Assembly (NCBI GenBank): GCA_035578155.1 | Contig: JAPWDM010000015.1 | Coordinates: 4,527,501-4,591,500 of the forward strand | Source of the DNA: Brachynemurus nebulosus | Lineage: Eukaryota; Arthropoda; Insecta; Neuroptera; Myrmeleontidae | Direction: 5' to 3' | DNA: 64,000 nt | Shown: positions 22,455 to 32,273 of the stretch, in pieces | Layout of the letters: each line of letters starts with the position of its first letter | Numbering within the stretch: position 1 is the stretch's first letter | Position numbers and translations under genes: made by a program | Notes under the pieces: model-generated | The model's input: the letters and a program-made list of their open reading frames with translations, nothing else | Told to the model about the DNA's origin: nothing | The model's database searches: none

Positions 22455-23281
22455 GGGACACTCCTGCCGGTGGATGGCGCGGTCAGCAGTGTCCGGCGGC
22501 ATCGCCAACGATGGGCATGCGCCGCCATACACACAAGAAATTAAAACACACATAAAGACAGGGACACATAAATGCAATAGACAAAGGACAAACATACACA
22601 TGATAAAATTCACCGATGAGCCCCACCATCCCAGGGCTTCATAAAGAGCGGACAGTCCTTGGTGGCGGTACGCTAAGTACTAGCCAGAACGTCCGGTCAC
22701 CAAGGATTGAAAAACCAACGATGAAACCCCCCGAGGTGCAAAAGGCTTCGGAGTGGAGGAAACCGACTAGAAAAAAAGATAAAACAGAAATAAATATCAC
22801 AGATAAGTATCACGGTATCACAGATAAAACTTGTTGCATCACTGGGAAGCCATAGGCCGACCAGTGAAGCAAGAAGGAGTTAAAAGAAAATACCGCTGTA
22901 GACCCATAACAACAGGCCTACAGCGGCAAAACAAAATATCACAGATAAGGAAAGACTAAAAAAAATTCAACAATAAAATAACAACAAAACATCACACACT
23001 GAAAAATCACAGTAAATATATCACAGCCCACCCACTGTACTCTGGAGGGCCCAGAACCGCCCAGTGGTACAGTGGGGATCGCAACAACACCGTTGGAGGC
23101 CCCATGGGCCTCCAGTGGCAGAAAAACACAGAAAAAGACAAAAAACAATAACAAAAGAATTCCACGATTTGTGTCGTCCTATTTATTTGTTTATTAACCA
23201 ACCAGGGCCCCGTTAGCCTGCTAGCCAGCTAGCAGTTACCACCGAGCACGACGAGGACGTGGGGTTGGATTTATGCCCGGC
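22411..23281 (-). mobile_element. element X, copy 1: poly(A)-tailed non-autonomous retroelement with hairpins
   Basis: 871 bp on the minus strand with a tail of nearly 40 A (T run from 22411) and a head beginning GCCGGGCATAAATCCAACC at 23281. It is flanked by the 12-bp direct repeat AATATGCTTATT (22399-22410 and 23282-23293), so it is an independent retro-insertion at the 5' junction of the Dong-like element. No credible ORF. The body holds several GC-rich hairpins (for example around 22834-22870, 22893-22926, 23038-23076 and 23089-23118) joined by A-rich spacers with repeated TATCACAGATAA. Confidence 0.7.
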
Positions 23282-23293
23282 AATATGCTTATT

Positions 23294-23537
23294 ATTATTA
23301 TTACTATTATTATTATTATTATTATTATTATTACTTATTATATTATTATAGATTAAATAACAAAATTTTATTTTTAAAAATAATTTATTTATAAAAAACA
23401 TTATTTATAAAAATAATTAATTTCAATTAGAATTCAGCCATGCGGTTTCTACAATGTCATAATTATCACAATTTTCGGATGAATATTCCTCATTTTGTAG
23501 AACGATAATATTTAATTGTCTTTGTTGAATAATTTTA
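23294..23537. repeat. (TTA)n microsatellite and AT-rich spacer
   Basis: TTA/ATT repeats from 23290 to about 23350, the far side of the Dong-like target site, then AT-rich sequence leading to the MADF pseudogene. Confidence 0.7.
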
Positions 23538-24307
23538 TTATTTATAATTGACAACAATTCTTCTTATAACTGTATTGCCACTTGGTAACCATCTGAGCTT
23601 TTTCGCAACTAATTTCCCAAAGAGATCATGTTCGTCCTCTTCTTGCTGAATCATCTCACATAGTTTATTTATTAAAGGATCTGATTGTAATAACTGTGAT
23701 GAATTAGTTCGTGCACGTTTAGAGTTTTTTGCAAAAATATCTACTTTTGGTGTAGTTGGTGTAGGAGTATTTGGTCGTGATGCACTTGCAGATGCGGACG
23801 TACTTGTTGTCGATGTTGACATTGTAGAAACTGGCGTATTTTCGAGTGTTTCATTTTTAAAGTCATCACAAAACTAAAAAGAAAATTAAAAGAATATTGT
23901 ACAAAAACATTAAGTTATAATTTTGCTAATTTTTAAGCAAATATTTACCTCTTCCAAATTGCTGATTGTTTTCCTTGGAATAATAACATCATTTAAAAAT
24001 TCCATTTTTTAAACCACGGGGTTGTTTGTATATAAATTTCATCTGCTCCGGATCCTGTTCTTCTTGATTCTCCAATTTTTTTAATCTCTTTTAAATAAGT
24101 TGACCGAATTGAATGTAATTTTTTCTTAATGAAATTTACATCTACTTCGTTCAAATTTAATGTTTTTACAATTCTTTGGTACGCGTTTTCTTTTGCAATT
24201 ATATTTTTATAATTTTTATGTCATATATTCCACAAACACTCTTCATTTTAATATAAATCAATCAAATTATTTGTTAAATTTTCATTAAATTTTATTTTTG
24301 TTGCCAT
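23538..24307 (-). pseudogene. Harbinger-2 MADF/Myb-like accessory protein
   Basis: The start codon is at 24305-24307. The N-terminal part reads a MADF-type domain in broken frames: LTNNLIDLYL, then KNIIAKENAYQRIVKTLNL, FIKKKLHSIRSTYLKEIKK and SGADEIYIQTTPWF, features of the MADF/Myb-like DNA-binding proteins encoded next to Harbinger transposases. A stop and a frameshift occur at about 24230-24260 and another in an A run near 24005. An intron (about 23880-23950, GTAAAT to TTTTTAG) precedes the last exon, a Ser/Thr-rich linker (STTSTSASASASRPNTP) and a C-terminal helix region ending at 23538. Convergent with the transposase gene. Confidence 0.7.
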
Positions 24308-24587
24308 TTTGTTACACCGTATTATCACACAAATAAAATAAATGTGGAAAGCAAGCTGCGCCGGATGCAATTCTCTTGGTGTTTATCGTGTTTATTCATT
24401 TTAGCGCCATTTTGAAAAGCAGTGGGAGCTACTCTCAATACAAAAAGTAGAAAAATTTCTACTCGTGCAACTAAATTCGCATGCAACTGAATCCGCGTAA
24501 GAGTAATATGTGACACTTGCGTTTTTCATGCGGACGTTACTGCAACTAAGGCCGCATGCGAGTAAAAACGCAAGTGTAACATTCGCT

Positions 24588-24830
24588 TAAGAGTACTTTA
24601 TTACAGTACTCTGTAATAACATTACTGAATTTTCAGTTCCCGGTCCGTCTCACCAGCCTGATATTGTAATACAAGTGCAAGCCGAAGACCATTGTACTAT
24701 TTGTGAGAAAGCTGTGTTTGAGGACATGATCCAGCATTTTCTGTGCAAGAAATGGTTCCACGAAACATGTGCTGGTATAAAATCAAGAATCAAGAAATAT
24801 ATTTGTGTAAACTTGAAACTTCTTACTTAA
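24588..24830 (+). pseudogene. pogo-like transposase, right part with C-terminal zinc finger
   Basis: It resumes the pogo-like gene after Harbinger-2. It reads EFSVPGPSHQPDIVIQVQ and then a Cys/His cluster HCTICEKAVFEDMIQHFLCK, WFHETCAG and YICVN, a PHD-like finger that many insect pogo-like transposases carry at their C-terminus. The TAA flanking Harbinger-2 is shared with the left half. The transposon's own terminal repeats were not identified. Confidence 0.7.
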
Positions 24831-25729
24831 TAAAGTGTGTTTTTTTTTAGAAATTGTCGTGTTTTTACCCTTTCTAATGTTTTTATAGTAATTATTAGTA
24901 CAGTGCAATTTAGAAATCGTACTTGGTGGTACGATTTGTTTCCTAAATCGTACCATTTGCAAGGGTTTGGGAAAAATTCATAATAATTAGAATAAACAAT
25001 TTTTGCTTTTTGTTAGATTATAACATGTGTAAGAGTTGCGCGTTCTTGACTGGTATAAAATTTGTATTTGGCGCCTAAAAACACGCTGATGTTTTCTTAC
25101 TTCGATGATTACAAAGTCCTTGTCCCATTGTATTGTCCCATTGCATTTAGTACACATTGTGACCACTAGACGCTACTCCAGCATACCCGTTATACCACAA
25201 AAGCAAATTTTTGTAAAAAAAAATAATCTAGAAAAATTACAGCAAAGATAAAAGTTGAAATATAAAATTTGTTCCAATATTAGCATTTTTGAATTTAATA
25301 TATTTACAGATGGCGAGGAAACACAGTACGACAAAAATGATAAAAGCAGAATTATAAGCATTTTAAAATTCGATTCTTACAATAATTTAGCCTCCCGTAG
25401 AAATTATTGTTATTCAAGAAATACATATATGTTGGTTGGTTTTAACACTCTGATAAAAGGTGCTAGAGTATTTGATGGACGGGTTATGGTAACAGAAGTT
25501 CACTTTCTAACAATAGTTTGTAATATGTATATTGCTAGAGATTATAAAGGCGAGAAACAATTACCGAACAATATGACAACATAACAAGAAATTCATTTCA
25601 GGGTATAAAATATAGTATACACAGGAAAATCGAGCAAAATGATACAAAAAGGTATTGTAGTGCGTTTTAGCCCCATTAGTGACTTAAACCAAAGAGGACA
25701 AGTTGATTTGGTACCCTTGGCTCTCTAGT
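24831..25729. other. AT-rich spacer, no gene supported
   Basis: It contains a small dyad at about 24918-24961 (GTACTTGGTGGTACGATTTG and CTAAATCGTACCATTTG) that may be a terminal repeat remnant. A 109-codon plus-strand ORF at 25255-25584 has no feature that I recognise. Confidence 0.4.
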
Positions 25730-26250
25730 TGAGCTTCTATTAGTTAAAATTAATATCAGCCAAAATATCTTTAAAATCACTTAAAGCAACCGATTCCTTC
25801 AAACAGTCAATATTAAAATCGCCACAAACAACTACTTTTTTATTTAAGTTAAAAATAATGTCTAGTGTCATTCATAAAAACAGTTAAAAATATATTAACA
25901 TCACCTGGCGAACGGTAGAAACTTAGAAAGAATTATAATATCAAAATCTAGAATTTCAATAGACTAATATTCAAAATATATTTCTCGACGTAACACAAAT
26001 ACATCTTCAATCACTTTAAAGTTAAATTTTTTGTGTAGATAAATACATACACCACTATGCTTGTGTAGCTTTTGAGAAAAATTCGTTACCATTTCTAATT
26101 CACCAATATCATGTCCATAACATGCTTGTTCTGGTGTCAACCAATGTTCGCTTATACATAATACAGATACTTCAGAATGTATTTACTCTAAAAATATACC
26201 ACTTCATCCAACTTATTTTTTAAGCTTTGGATATTCAGGCTCATAACGGA
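25730..26250 (-). pseudogene. LINE endonuclease domain fragment
   Basis: Minus-strand translation in broken frames shows the opening LNIQSLKNKLDE, then ISEHWLTPEQ-like and HKHSGVCIYL blocks, and VVVCGDFNID about 400 bases further on. These are the APE-type endonuclease signatures of jockey/CR1-group non-LTR elements (N-QS, SE-W, G-DFN). It is severely decayed and shares the plan of, but not close identity with, the LINE at 55687-59486. Confidence 0.65.
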
Positions 26251-26739
26251 AAGGTTTTTAATTTTTGTTAAATAGTAGAAAATATTAACGGAAAACACCT
26301 ACGAGTACCGACTCTTTTCATTTGAAACAGTAAAGCCTTGCCCAAAAGCACCACTACACTAAACAAGGGAAAGAAAAAGAAAAATCTACAATATCCATTG
26401 TAACGCTGAAGCATTACTAGTAAATAACATTTAGGATTTTTAAACAATTTCATAATTTTCTTTGTCAACTGATCTTAATCAAAAGTTATAACGTTATATT
26501 TTATAAAATATTACAAATTACAACTTACATATTGTGTATTTTCTATTCTTTAAATAAACTGTCCACATTTAATTTGTGGTCGTGCTTTTATTTTTTACAA
26601 ATATTTTTAAAAACTGAAAAATACTTAAATTTTTTAAAATTAGTCGTAAAAGTTTTTAAAAAATATTAAAGTAACTAAAACGTTTCATCATACACACTCC
26701 ATCGTACACCAAAATAAAGATCTCAGCTACCTACTGGGA
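26251..26739. other. AT-rich spacer, nothing recognised
   Basis: AT-rich, with only a small minus-strand ORF at 26268-26468 lacking features. Confidence 0.4.
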
Positions 26740-27060
26740 CCCCCAGCATGCGTAGTGCATTTATATTCTGACGAACAATGACCGCAAACTCCCTTAACGA
26801 TGAGTCAGTGTCTTTGTAGTTTTTTCATGTTCTCTTGACAGTTCGATAAAATTTCAGTGATGTTGTTTGCTAGTTTTGCTTGTCTCCTTGAATTCGAGTA
26901 AAAAGGGCATGTTGTTAGAATATGTTTCACTGTAATAGGAATGTTACAGAGTCGATATATTCTGTACGCAGTCTGATTATTATTGTTTCGTGGACTCTGT
27001 TGTTCTGGACGGATGTAATCCAGAAAATTGTGTCTGTTTTGATTTCCTGTGACTTATTTT
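26740..27060 (-). pseudogene. LINE C-terminal fragment
   Basis: The minus strand reads RIYRLCNIPITVKHILTTCP followed by FYSNSRRQAKL and ITEILSNCQENMKKL, the Cys/His block and tail typical of the C-terminus of I/R1/jockey-type LINE ORF2. Upstream frames are lost. Probably unrelated to the endonuclease fragment at 25730-26250. Confidence 0.55.
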
Positions 27061-27589
27061 CCAGTTATTGAGTTAACCGGGTTCCCTTTTTGTTGTTGAC
27101 AAGTAAATTTAGAATGTATTTCGGTAGATCCTGAACTTGATAATCAGTTAAAGGCAGAGGTTCGATCAGTTGTAAAGGCTCACCCTGTAAATAAGATTTT
27201 TAATAAAATAATTTTTGCACCAGAGGAATTTGAATGTATTAAAGCTGTAAATAAATTATTAAGAGTATTCCATTCGGTGAATTTACTACTAGACATAGAT
27301 AATCGGACATTGGGAAGTTTTACAAGGTTAAAGTGATCATTAGATGCATTTTCAATCATTGGGACATTCAATATACTTATTCAATCAAAATATTCGACTG
27401 TTCTGCCATTTGCACTTTGTTTCGATTTTCTAAAATGTGATTAATACGTGCCATTAGCTTAAAATAATGATTTTAAATAATAGTTCTATCCCAGGCATAT
27501 GTTTCATCCAGTTCTTCTAACTGGTTTTGTAATAAGTAGCGGGTTTATGGGGATTCTGGACGACTGCGGCAGCCCGCCGCAAACTTTTT
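27061..27589. other. spacer with one unassigned coding-like stretch
   Basis: About 27160-27330 on the plus strand reads KIFNKIIFAPEEFECIKAVN and LLLDIDNRTLGSF without stops, which looks like a protein remnant, but I do not recognise it. The rest is AT-rich. Confidence 0.3.
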
Positions 27590-27805
27590 GCACCCCTAAC
27601 GACATCTATGAATAACCTTTGTAAGTACCGTCCCTAAAGAGTACTCCTAGCGACATCTATGAGCAATCTTCGTGAATATTGTCCCTAAACAGTACCCCTG
27701 ACGACATCTACGAGCAACCTTTGTAAATACCATCCCTAAAAGTACATGTGTGAACTCTTTTCAAAACTACCATTGCTAAACAGATCCCTGGCGACATCTA
27801 TTAAA
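27590..27805. repeat. short tandem array, unit about 55 bp
   Basis: The core CGACATCTATGA with variants recurs at about 27599, 27653, 27708 and 27790, each followed by an AACCTTTGTAAATACC-like block and GTCCCTAAA. About 3.5 imperfect units; the last is displaced. No ORF. Confidence 0.65.
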
Positions 27806-28880
27806 TACTTTTTCAAGAAATATATCTGAACAAGTCCATTATAAACATATATAAACTGTACTACACTAGCGGAAATAATTAATGGATCAAAAAAAATTCC
27901 AAATTTTTAGCGATTTTTCGAATGGCTGTATCTTCGTGAAAAATGGTCGTATCGGAGTCGTAAGCAAAGCAATTTAAAGATGGAAGTTTCTAGTTTTCAG
28001 ATCTTGCGATAAAAAAATTTTCAAAGCAACGTGTATCGCTCAATCCTAATAAGTACACTGAAAAAAAAATTTCCGAAATTTTTTCGGTTTCTTTTTTTGG
28101 TCCACGGACTTGGGAGAAAATTTTCCGACTTAACCACCATATGGACCGGATAACTTGTTCATTCAGCTTTAATTTGCTTTTTTTTAGACCTTTATACGAC
28201 CACTTCTCGCTGAGATAACGGACTTTGAATGGAAAAGGATCGTTTTGTTTTTGACCATCGATATCTCAGCAACGAATGATCACACAGAAAATTTGAGGTG
28301 TGTTTCGAAAACTCGAATAAATTCTCTACAAGGATTAGCCATTGTTTTTTCAGAAAAAAATTTTTTTGCATACTCTATATGAATTTGAAAAATCAAGAAA
28401 AAAAGAGCTTTTGGGGGCTTTTTGGAAAATCAAACGCTGAATTAAAAATTTCGAGAAAACAGTTAATGTTAAGTGTGCCTTTTATAGTTCAATATACCCA
28501 CAAAAACCCCACCGAGTTTCAATTAAACCCAGCCAGCCGTTTTTTTGTTTCATTCGATTAAATTTTTGAAAATATTAAAGGATCATTTTTTTACTCTTAA
28601 ACTTTTATAATCTTGAACAAAATGAAAAAAAAATTTTTCTCAGCTTTTTCACATTCTTATCAACAGTATTTAAATTTATATAAAAAAAAAATTTCTTAAA
28701 AATTTTCAAAAAAAAAAATTTACGAATTTTTCGAAAAAATTTTCCAAAAATTTTCTTGAAATTTTCTGAAAATCGGTTTATTTCACTAACGTGCCAACTT
28801 TTGGAACAATCACACACTCAGCTAAAATAGCTCTCAAATTAAAATTTAAGAATTTGTTGAAAATCAACTATTGTAAGCAA
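27806..28880. other. AT-rich stretch with dense AAAATTTT runs, no gene
   Basis: Many short dyads of A and T, with ORFs at 28298-28561 and 28605-28817 that are composition artefacts. Confidence 0.4.
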
Positions 28881-28913
28881 TTATTATCATTATTTATTAT
28901 TAGTATTATTGTA

Positions 28914-29342
28914 GACTTTTACGCCAAGCTGGCATTCACTACTCAGTAGGACAGTACTGGGTAAGATTCACTTATACCGGCATTATGCAAGATATTAGGC
29001 TCTGTGGAAGGGTAATGTGCCAAACCAATCCGTAGAAGTACCGTAGTACATTCACGGACGGGTTTGTCACATCACTCCTTATATTATTGTTATTGTTGCT
29101 TGAAACGAGGTGTTGTGCGTCTATTTTGGTGTACACTGGGTCGTACGATGAGACTTTCGTGGGAGCGTAGATGTTGTCTCAATGACAGACGACTGTGATA
29201 GCCTAGTTCGTTTTCGTGTCCTCAGAGGATAGGTAGGAGTAGAGACAGAGGGAAGGAAAAGGACAGAGGTTGACGGACCTTGTGTGTTATTGGGTTGGGG
29301 AGGATTGTGCACCAGGGCGGTAACAGTGACAGTGCGGCAGTT
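28914..29342 (-). mobile_element. Dong-like element, 5'-truncated copy 2
   Basis: The 3' end GACTTTTACGCCAAGCTGG follows an ATT-rich run, as in copy 1, and most of the roughly 430 bp matches 19987-20550. It retains only the C-terminal tail of the ORF (29121-29312, minus) and lacks about 130 bp present in copy 1 near 29262. The truncated 5' end abuts the TTA repeat where element X was inserted. Confidence 0.78.
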
Positions 29343-29357
29343 GCTATTATTATTATT

Positions 29358-30812
29358 TTTTTATTTTTTTTTTTTTTTAATTAAAATTGGGGTACTGCTG
29401 CCGGTGGATGGCGCGGTCAGCAGCACCCGGCGGCATCGCCAACTAAGGGCATGCGCCGCCAAACACGAGAGAAATAAAAGCACGTAAAGACAGGAACACA
29501 TAAATGCAATAGACAACGGACAAACATACACAAATAAAAATCCAGCGATAAACCCTGCCATCCCAGGGCTTAAAAAAGAGTGGACAGTCCTTGGTGACGG
29601 TACGATAAGTACTAGACAGAGCGTCCGGTCACCAAGGACTGAAAACCAACGATGAGACTCCCCCCGAGGTGTAAAGGGCCTCGGAGTGGAGGAAACCGAC
29701 TGAAAAACACTCAAGGCTAGTATCGAAAATTATCACTGGTAATATCACGCTAAATTCTTATTACGTCACTGGGAAGCCACAGGCCAACCAGTGACGTAAT
29801 AAGTGATTAAAAAAACAAAATAACAATGAATAAAAAGACGGCACAAGACAGAAACTGAATTAAAAACGAAAAAGTGTTTTGACAACTTGTTTAAAAAGTT
29901 ACAACAACAAATATCACAGATCTTATGAAAATTTGCTCAGCGGCACAGTCCCGGTCCACATGACTCCAACAATTTCGAAACGACCACGTCGACGCCTACG
30001 AACTCGCCGTGTAAGGAACAAATGACGTCTGCCTATTGAGTGAGCTACTTACAACCGTTCAGTCAGACGTCGGGGTTCGACCTACACGGGAGAACCGATA
30101 CGTCGACCGGGCCATATTCATCCGAGTCGAGGCCATGGGAAGCGGTAAAGCGCCGCAGAGTATCACAGAAGACTTGCTTTCTTGCTCTTGTGGTTCCAAC
30201 GGGACGGAAGCGGTCGCATAGACCCCCACAAACGGGTCCATACGAGGAACAACCGACGTTACTGCTTACTTGGTGAGCTCGCTCGAACCGCTCAAGCAGG
30301 CGTCGCTCGTACAGGAAAACGAGTTGGTCAAGCACCACATTCCCACCCGTCGAAACCGCAAGAGCAAGAACTTGGCGGCAAAAGGACAAAAGAAGACACA
30401 AAAACAATAAGTTAAAACAATATCACTGGAATTTACAAACTCCAGTGGCATAACAAAATATCTCACTATAGCTATCACAGTTAGCGGAAATAACAAAATC
30501 ACAGTGACTATCACCTTTCCGACTAGTCTGAAGCGAATCACAAACTCGGAAGCCATACCCACACAAGCTACTACGTACACATATACTATTTAATGAATAT
30601 TCACAAGTCGTCTCTTGATTCATTTTAAACAAAACCTGAAATTCAACAGAAATAGACGGTGAAGGTTCGCTTATACGGAGATGTTACCTTGTCGATCTTA
30701 CGACATTCATACTCGTCGAAACATTTACCAGAGCCTCGTCAGCCTGCTAGCCGAAGTTAACAGTTGCCCGCCGGGCACGAACGGGGACGTGAAGGTTGGA
30801 TTTTAGCCCAGC
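29358..30812 (-). mobile_element. element X, copy 2, longer
   Basis: 1455 bp on the minus strand with an A-rich tail (T run about 29354-29378) and head GGGCTAAAATCCAACC near 30810. It is flanked by the 15-bp direct repeat GCTATTATTATTATT (29343-29357 and 30813-30827). The tail-proximal 330 bp matches copy 1 closely and the head 90 bp matches well; the middle is longer than in copy 1. It has no convincing ORF; the 60-117 codon frames here lack domains. It contains a perfect 16-bp stem (CTTATTACGTCACTGG near 29757 with its inverse near 29788). Confidence 0.7.
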
Positions 30813-30864
30813 GCTATTATTATTATTATTATTATTGTTATTATTATTATTAATTTATTTTTGA

Positions 30865-31684
30865 TTGTTGCAGCAATACAAAATGTTTGTCTGTAATACA
30901 TGTAACACTAGTTTCATTTATAAATTCAATTTACTTCGCCACATAAGAGCGATACCTAACCACACTATTTTTAAGTGTGACTTATGTGATAAGTCGTTTA
31001 ATAGACGAGATATCTTAATACGTCATATGCGTACTGTTCACGGCAACAATCAACAAAATTATGATAGAAGCGGTCCCAGTGGTAATGGAAACGACTTAGC
31101 TACCAGTAACACCGCAGCCGAACCAGGTGCTAATAACACCGCAGCCAAACCAGGTGCTAGTAACACCACAGCCGAACTAGGTGCTAGTAACGATGAACCA
31201 GGCGCTAGTAACGGCGAACCAGGCGCTAGTAACGGCGAACCAGGCGCTAGTAACGATGAACCAGGCGTTAGTAACACAGCAGCCGAACCAGGCGTTAGTA
31301 ACACAGTAGCCGAACCAGGCGTTAGTAACACAGCAGCCGAACCAGGCGCTAATAAGGATTAACCAAGCGCTAATAACACCACAGCCGAACCAGGTGCTAG
31401 TAACAATGAACCAAGCGCTAGTAACAACGAACGCGAACCAGGTACCAGCAATAAAAAAAGAAAAAGGGATATGTCTGCAGAAAATGACCGTAAGAAAATA
31501 AAAATTTTTAAATTGTTAAAATCTTTGAATGATTTAGCAAAAACATCGGTAACATTTTGCGATATTTGTAATGAAGAAGGGTTAGTGCGAAATTATTATG
31601 GTCACTTACGGAGCAAGGAGTATAAAGACAAATTTTGTAAGCAAATTGAAGACGATCCAATGGTTGATGTAATAGCATGTGCAT
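30865..31684 (+). pseudogene. Polinton/Maverick DNA polymerase B gene 1, N-terminal exon with C2H2 fingers
   Basis: The exon follows an acceptor TTTTTGATTGTTGCAG at about 30863. It encodes two C2H2 fingers (CNTCNTSFIYKFNLLRHI and CDLCDKSFNRRDILIRH), a long EPGASN-rich repeat (31090-31440), a basic NLS-like KKRKRD, and a third Cys/His motif (FCDICNEEGLVRNYYGH). A TAA at 31360-31362 breaks the repeat. The coding sequence is cut at 31684 by the hAT-like insertion and continues in frame from 50694. Zinc fingers ahead of a protein-primed polymerase are known in insect Polinton-type genes. The identification rests on the joined context and on similarity of the downstream part to polymerase gene 2. 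Confidence 0.7.
31090..31440 (+). repeat. EPGASN-coding tandem repeat
   Basis: Units of 27 bp (residues TAAEPGASN and variants) and shorter units of 18 bp (GEPGASN type), about a dozen in all, within the polymerase gene 1 exon. Length variation and the TAA at 31360-31362 suggest replication slippage after the gene lost constraint. Confidence 0.85.
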
Positions 31685-31799
31685 TAGGGTGGGTTAAATA
31701 ACCAAATTTTGAAAAAATTTTGTCTAATAACAAAATTATGTTGTTTTATGATAATAATAATATACCCCTAAAATATTTTTAAATTGAAATAGTCTTAAG

Positions 31800-32273
31800 A
31801 GGTTGCGCTTTATATTTGAATTTTTAGCCTATTGTACACGATGTGCCTAATGACAGTGAAGTATAATCAGCGTTTTCTGGTGACATTTGATTAAAAAAAT
31901 TTTGATATTCTTTCAAGTCAAATTATATAAAATTGTATGTAATTGTTTTGCAATCAAATATAATAATATTACAATCAAATATAATAATAATACTACTAGT
32001 AGCTGTGTGGCTAGTAGTCGAAAAAAAAATTATCATATTTCATTGTAAAACAATTATTTAAAAATTCGTGGAATTTAACACAAAGAAACACAACAATTTG
32101 TTCTCTTAATTGCTACCAGTTGGCACTGATTATACTTCGCCACCATGATGCTTGAAGCGAAGAATATATTATTTGTGACAATAATTTCACACGTACTTTT
32201 ATCTGTAAAACAAAACAAGAACACAAATTATTAAAGCAAGTAGTTTTCATTTATTATTTTGTTATTTCTCATT
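31800..32273. other. 5' untranslated part of the hAT-like element
   Basis: AT-rich; contains the subterminal AGGTTGCGC motif at its start and no other recognisable signal. Confidence 0.4.

Larger units (their letters stand above)
15356..24587. mobile_element. Harbinger-2: PIF/Harbinger transposon, 9.2 kb with nested insertions
   Basis: The termini are AGCGAATGTTACACTTGCGT at 15356 and the inverse ending at 24587, flanked by TAA (15353-15355 and 24588-24590). The long TIRs continue with CATGCG-rich sequence on both sides. It carries a plus-strand DDE transposase pseudogene (15434-18123) and a minus-strand MADF-type gene (24307-23538), the standard two-gene set. It has been hit by a MITE (15843-16569), a solo LTR (17044-17622), a second MITE (18613-19683) and a Dong-like element with X (19987-23293). 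It lies inside a pogo-like transposon whose coding sequence resumes on the right. Confidence 0.9.

Noticed and set aside
22301..22644. ORFs spanning the poly(T) tract
   Set aside because: Poly-Phe and poly-Lys frames created by the poly(A) tail of element X.
25255..25584. Plus-strand ORF of 109 codons as a gene
   Set aside because: No domain, no neighbour of the same type, AT-rich codon content; likely chance.
27590..27805. CRISPR-like array
   Set aside because: No conserved repeats with unique spacers of even length; a eukaryotic tandem repeat.
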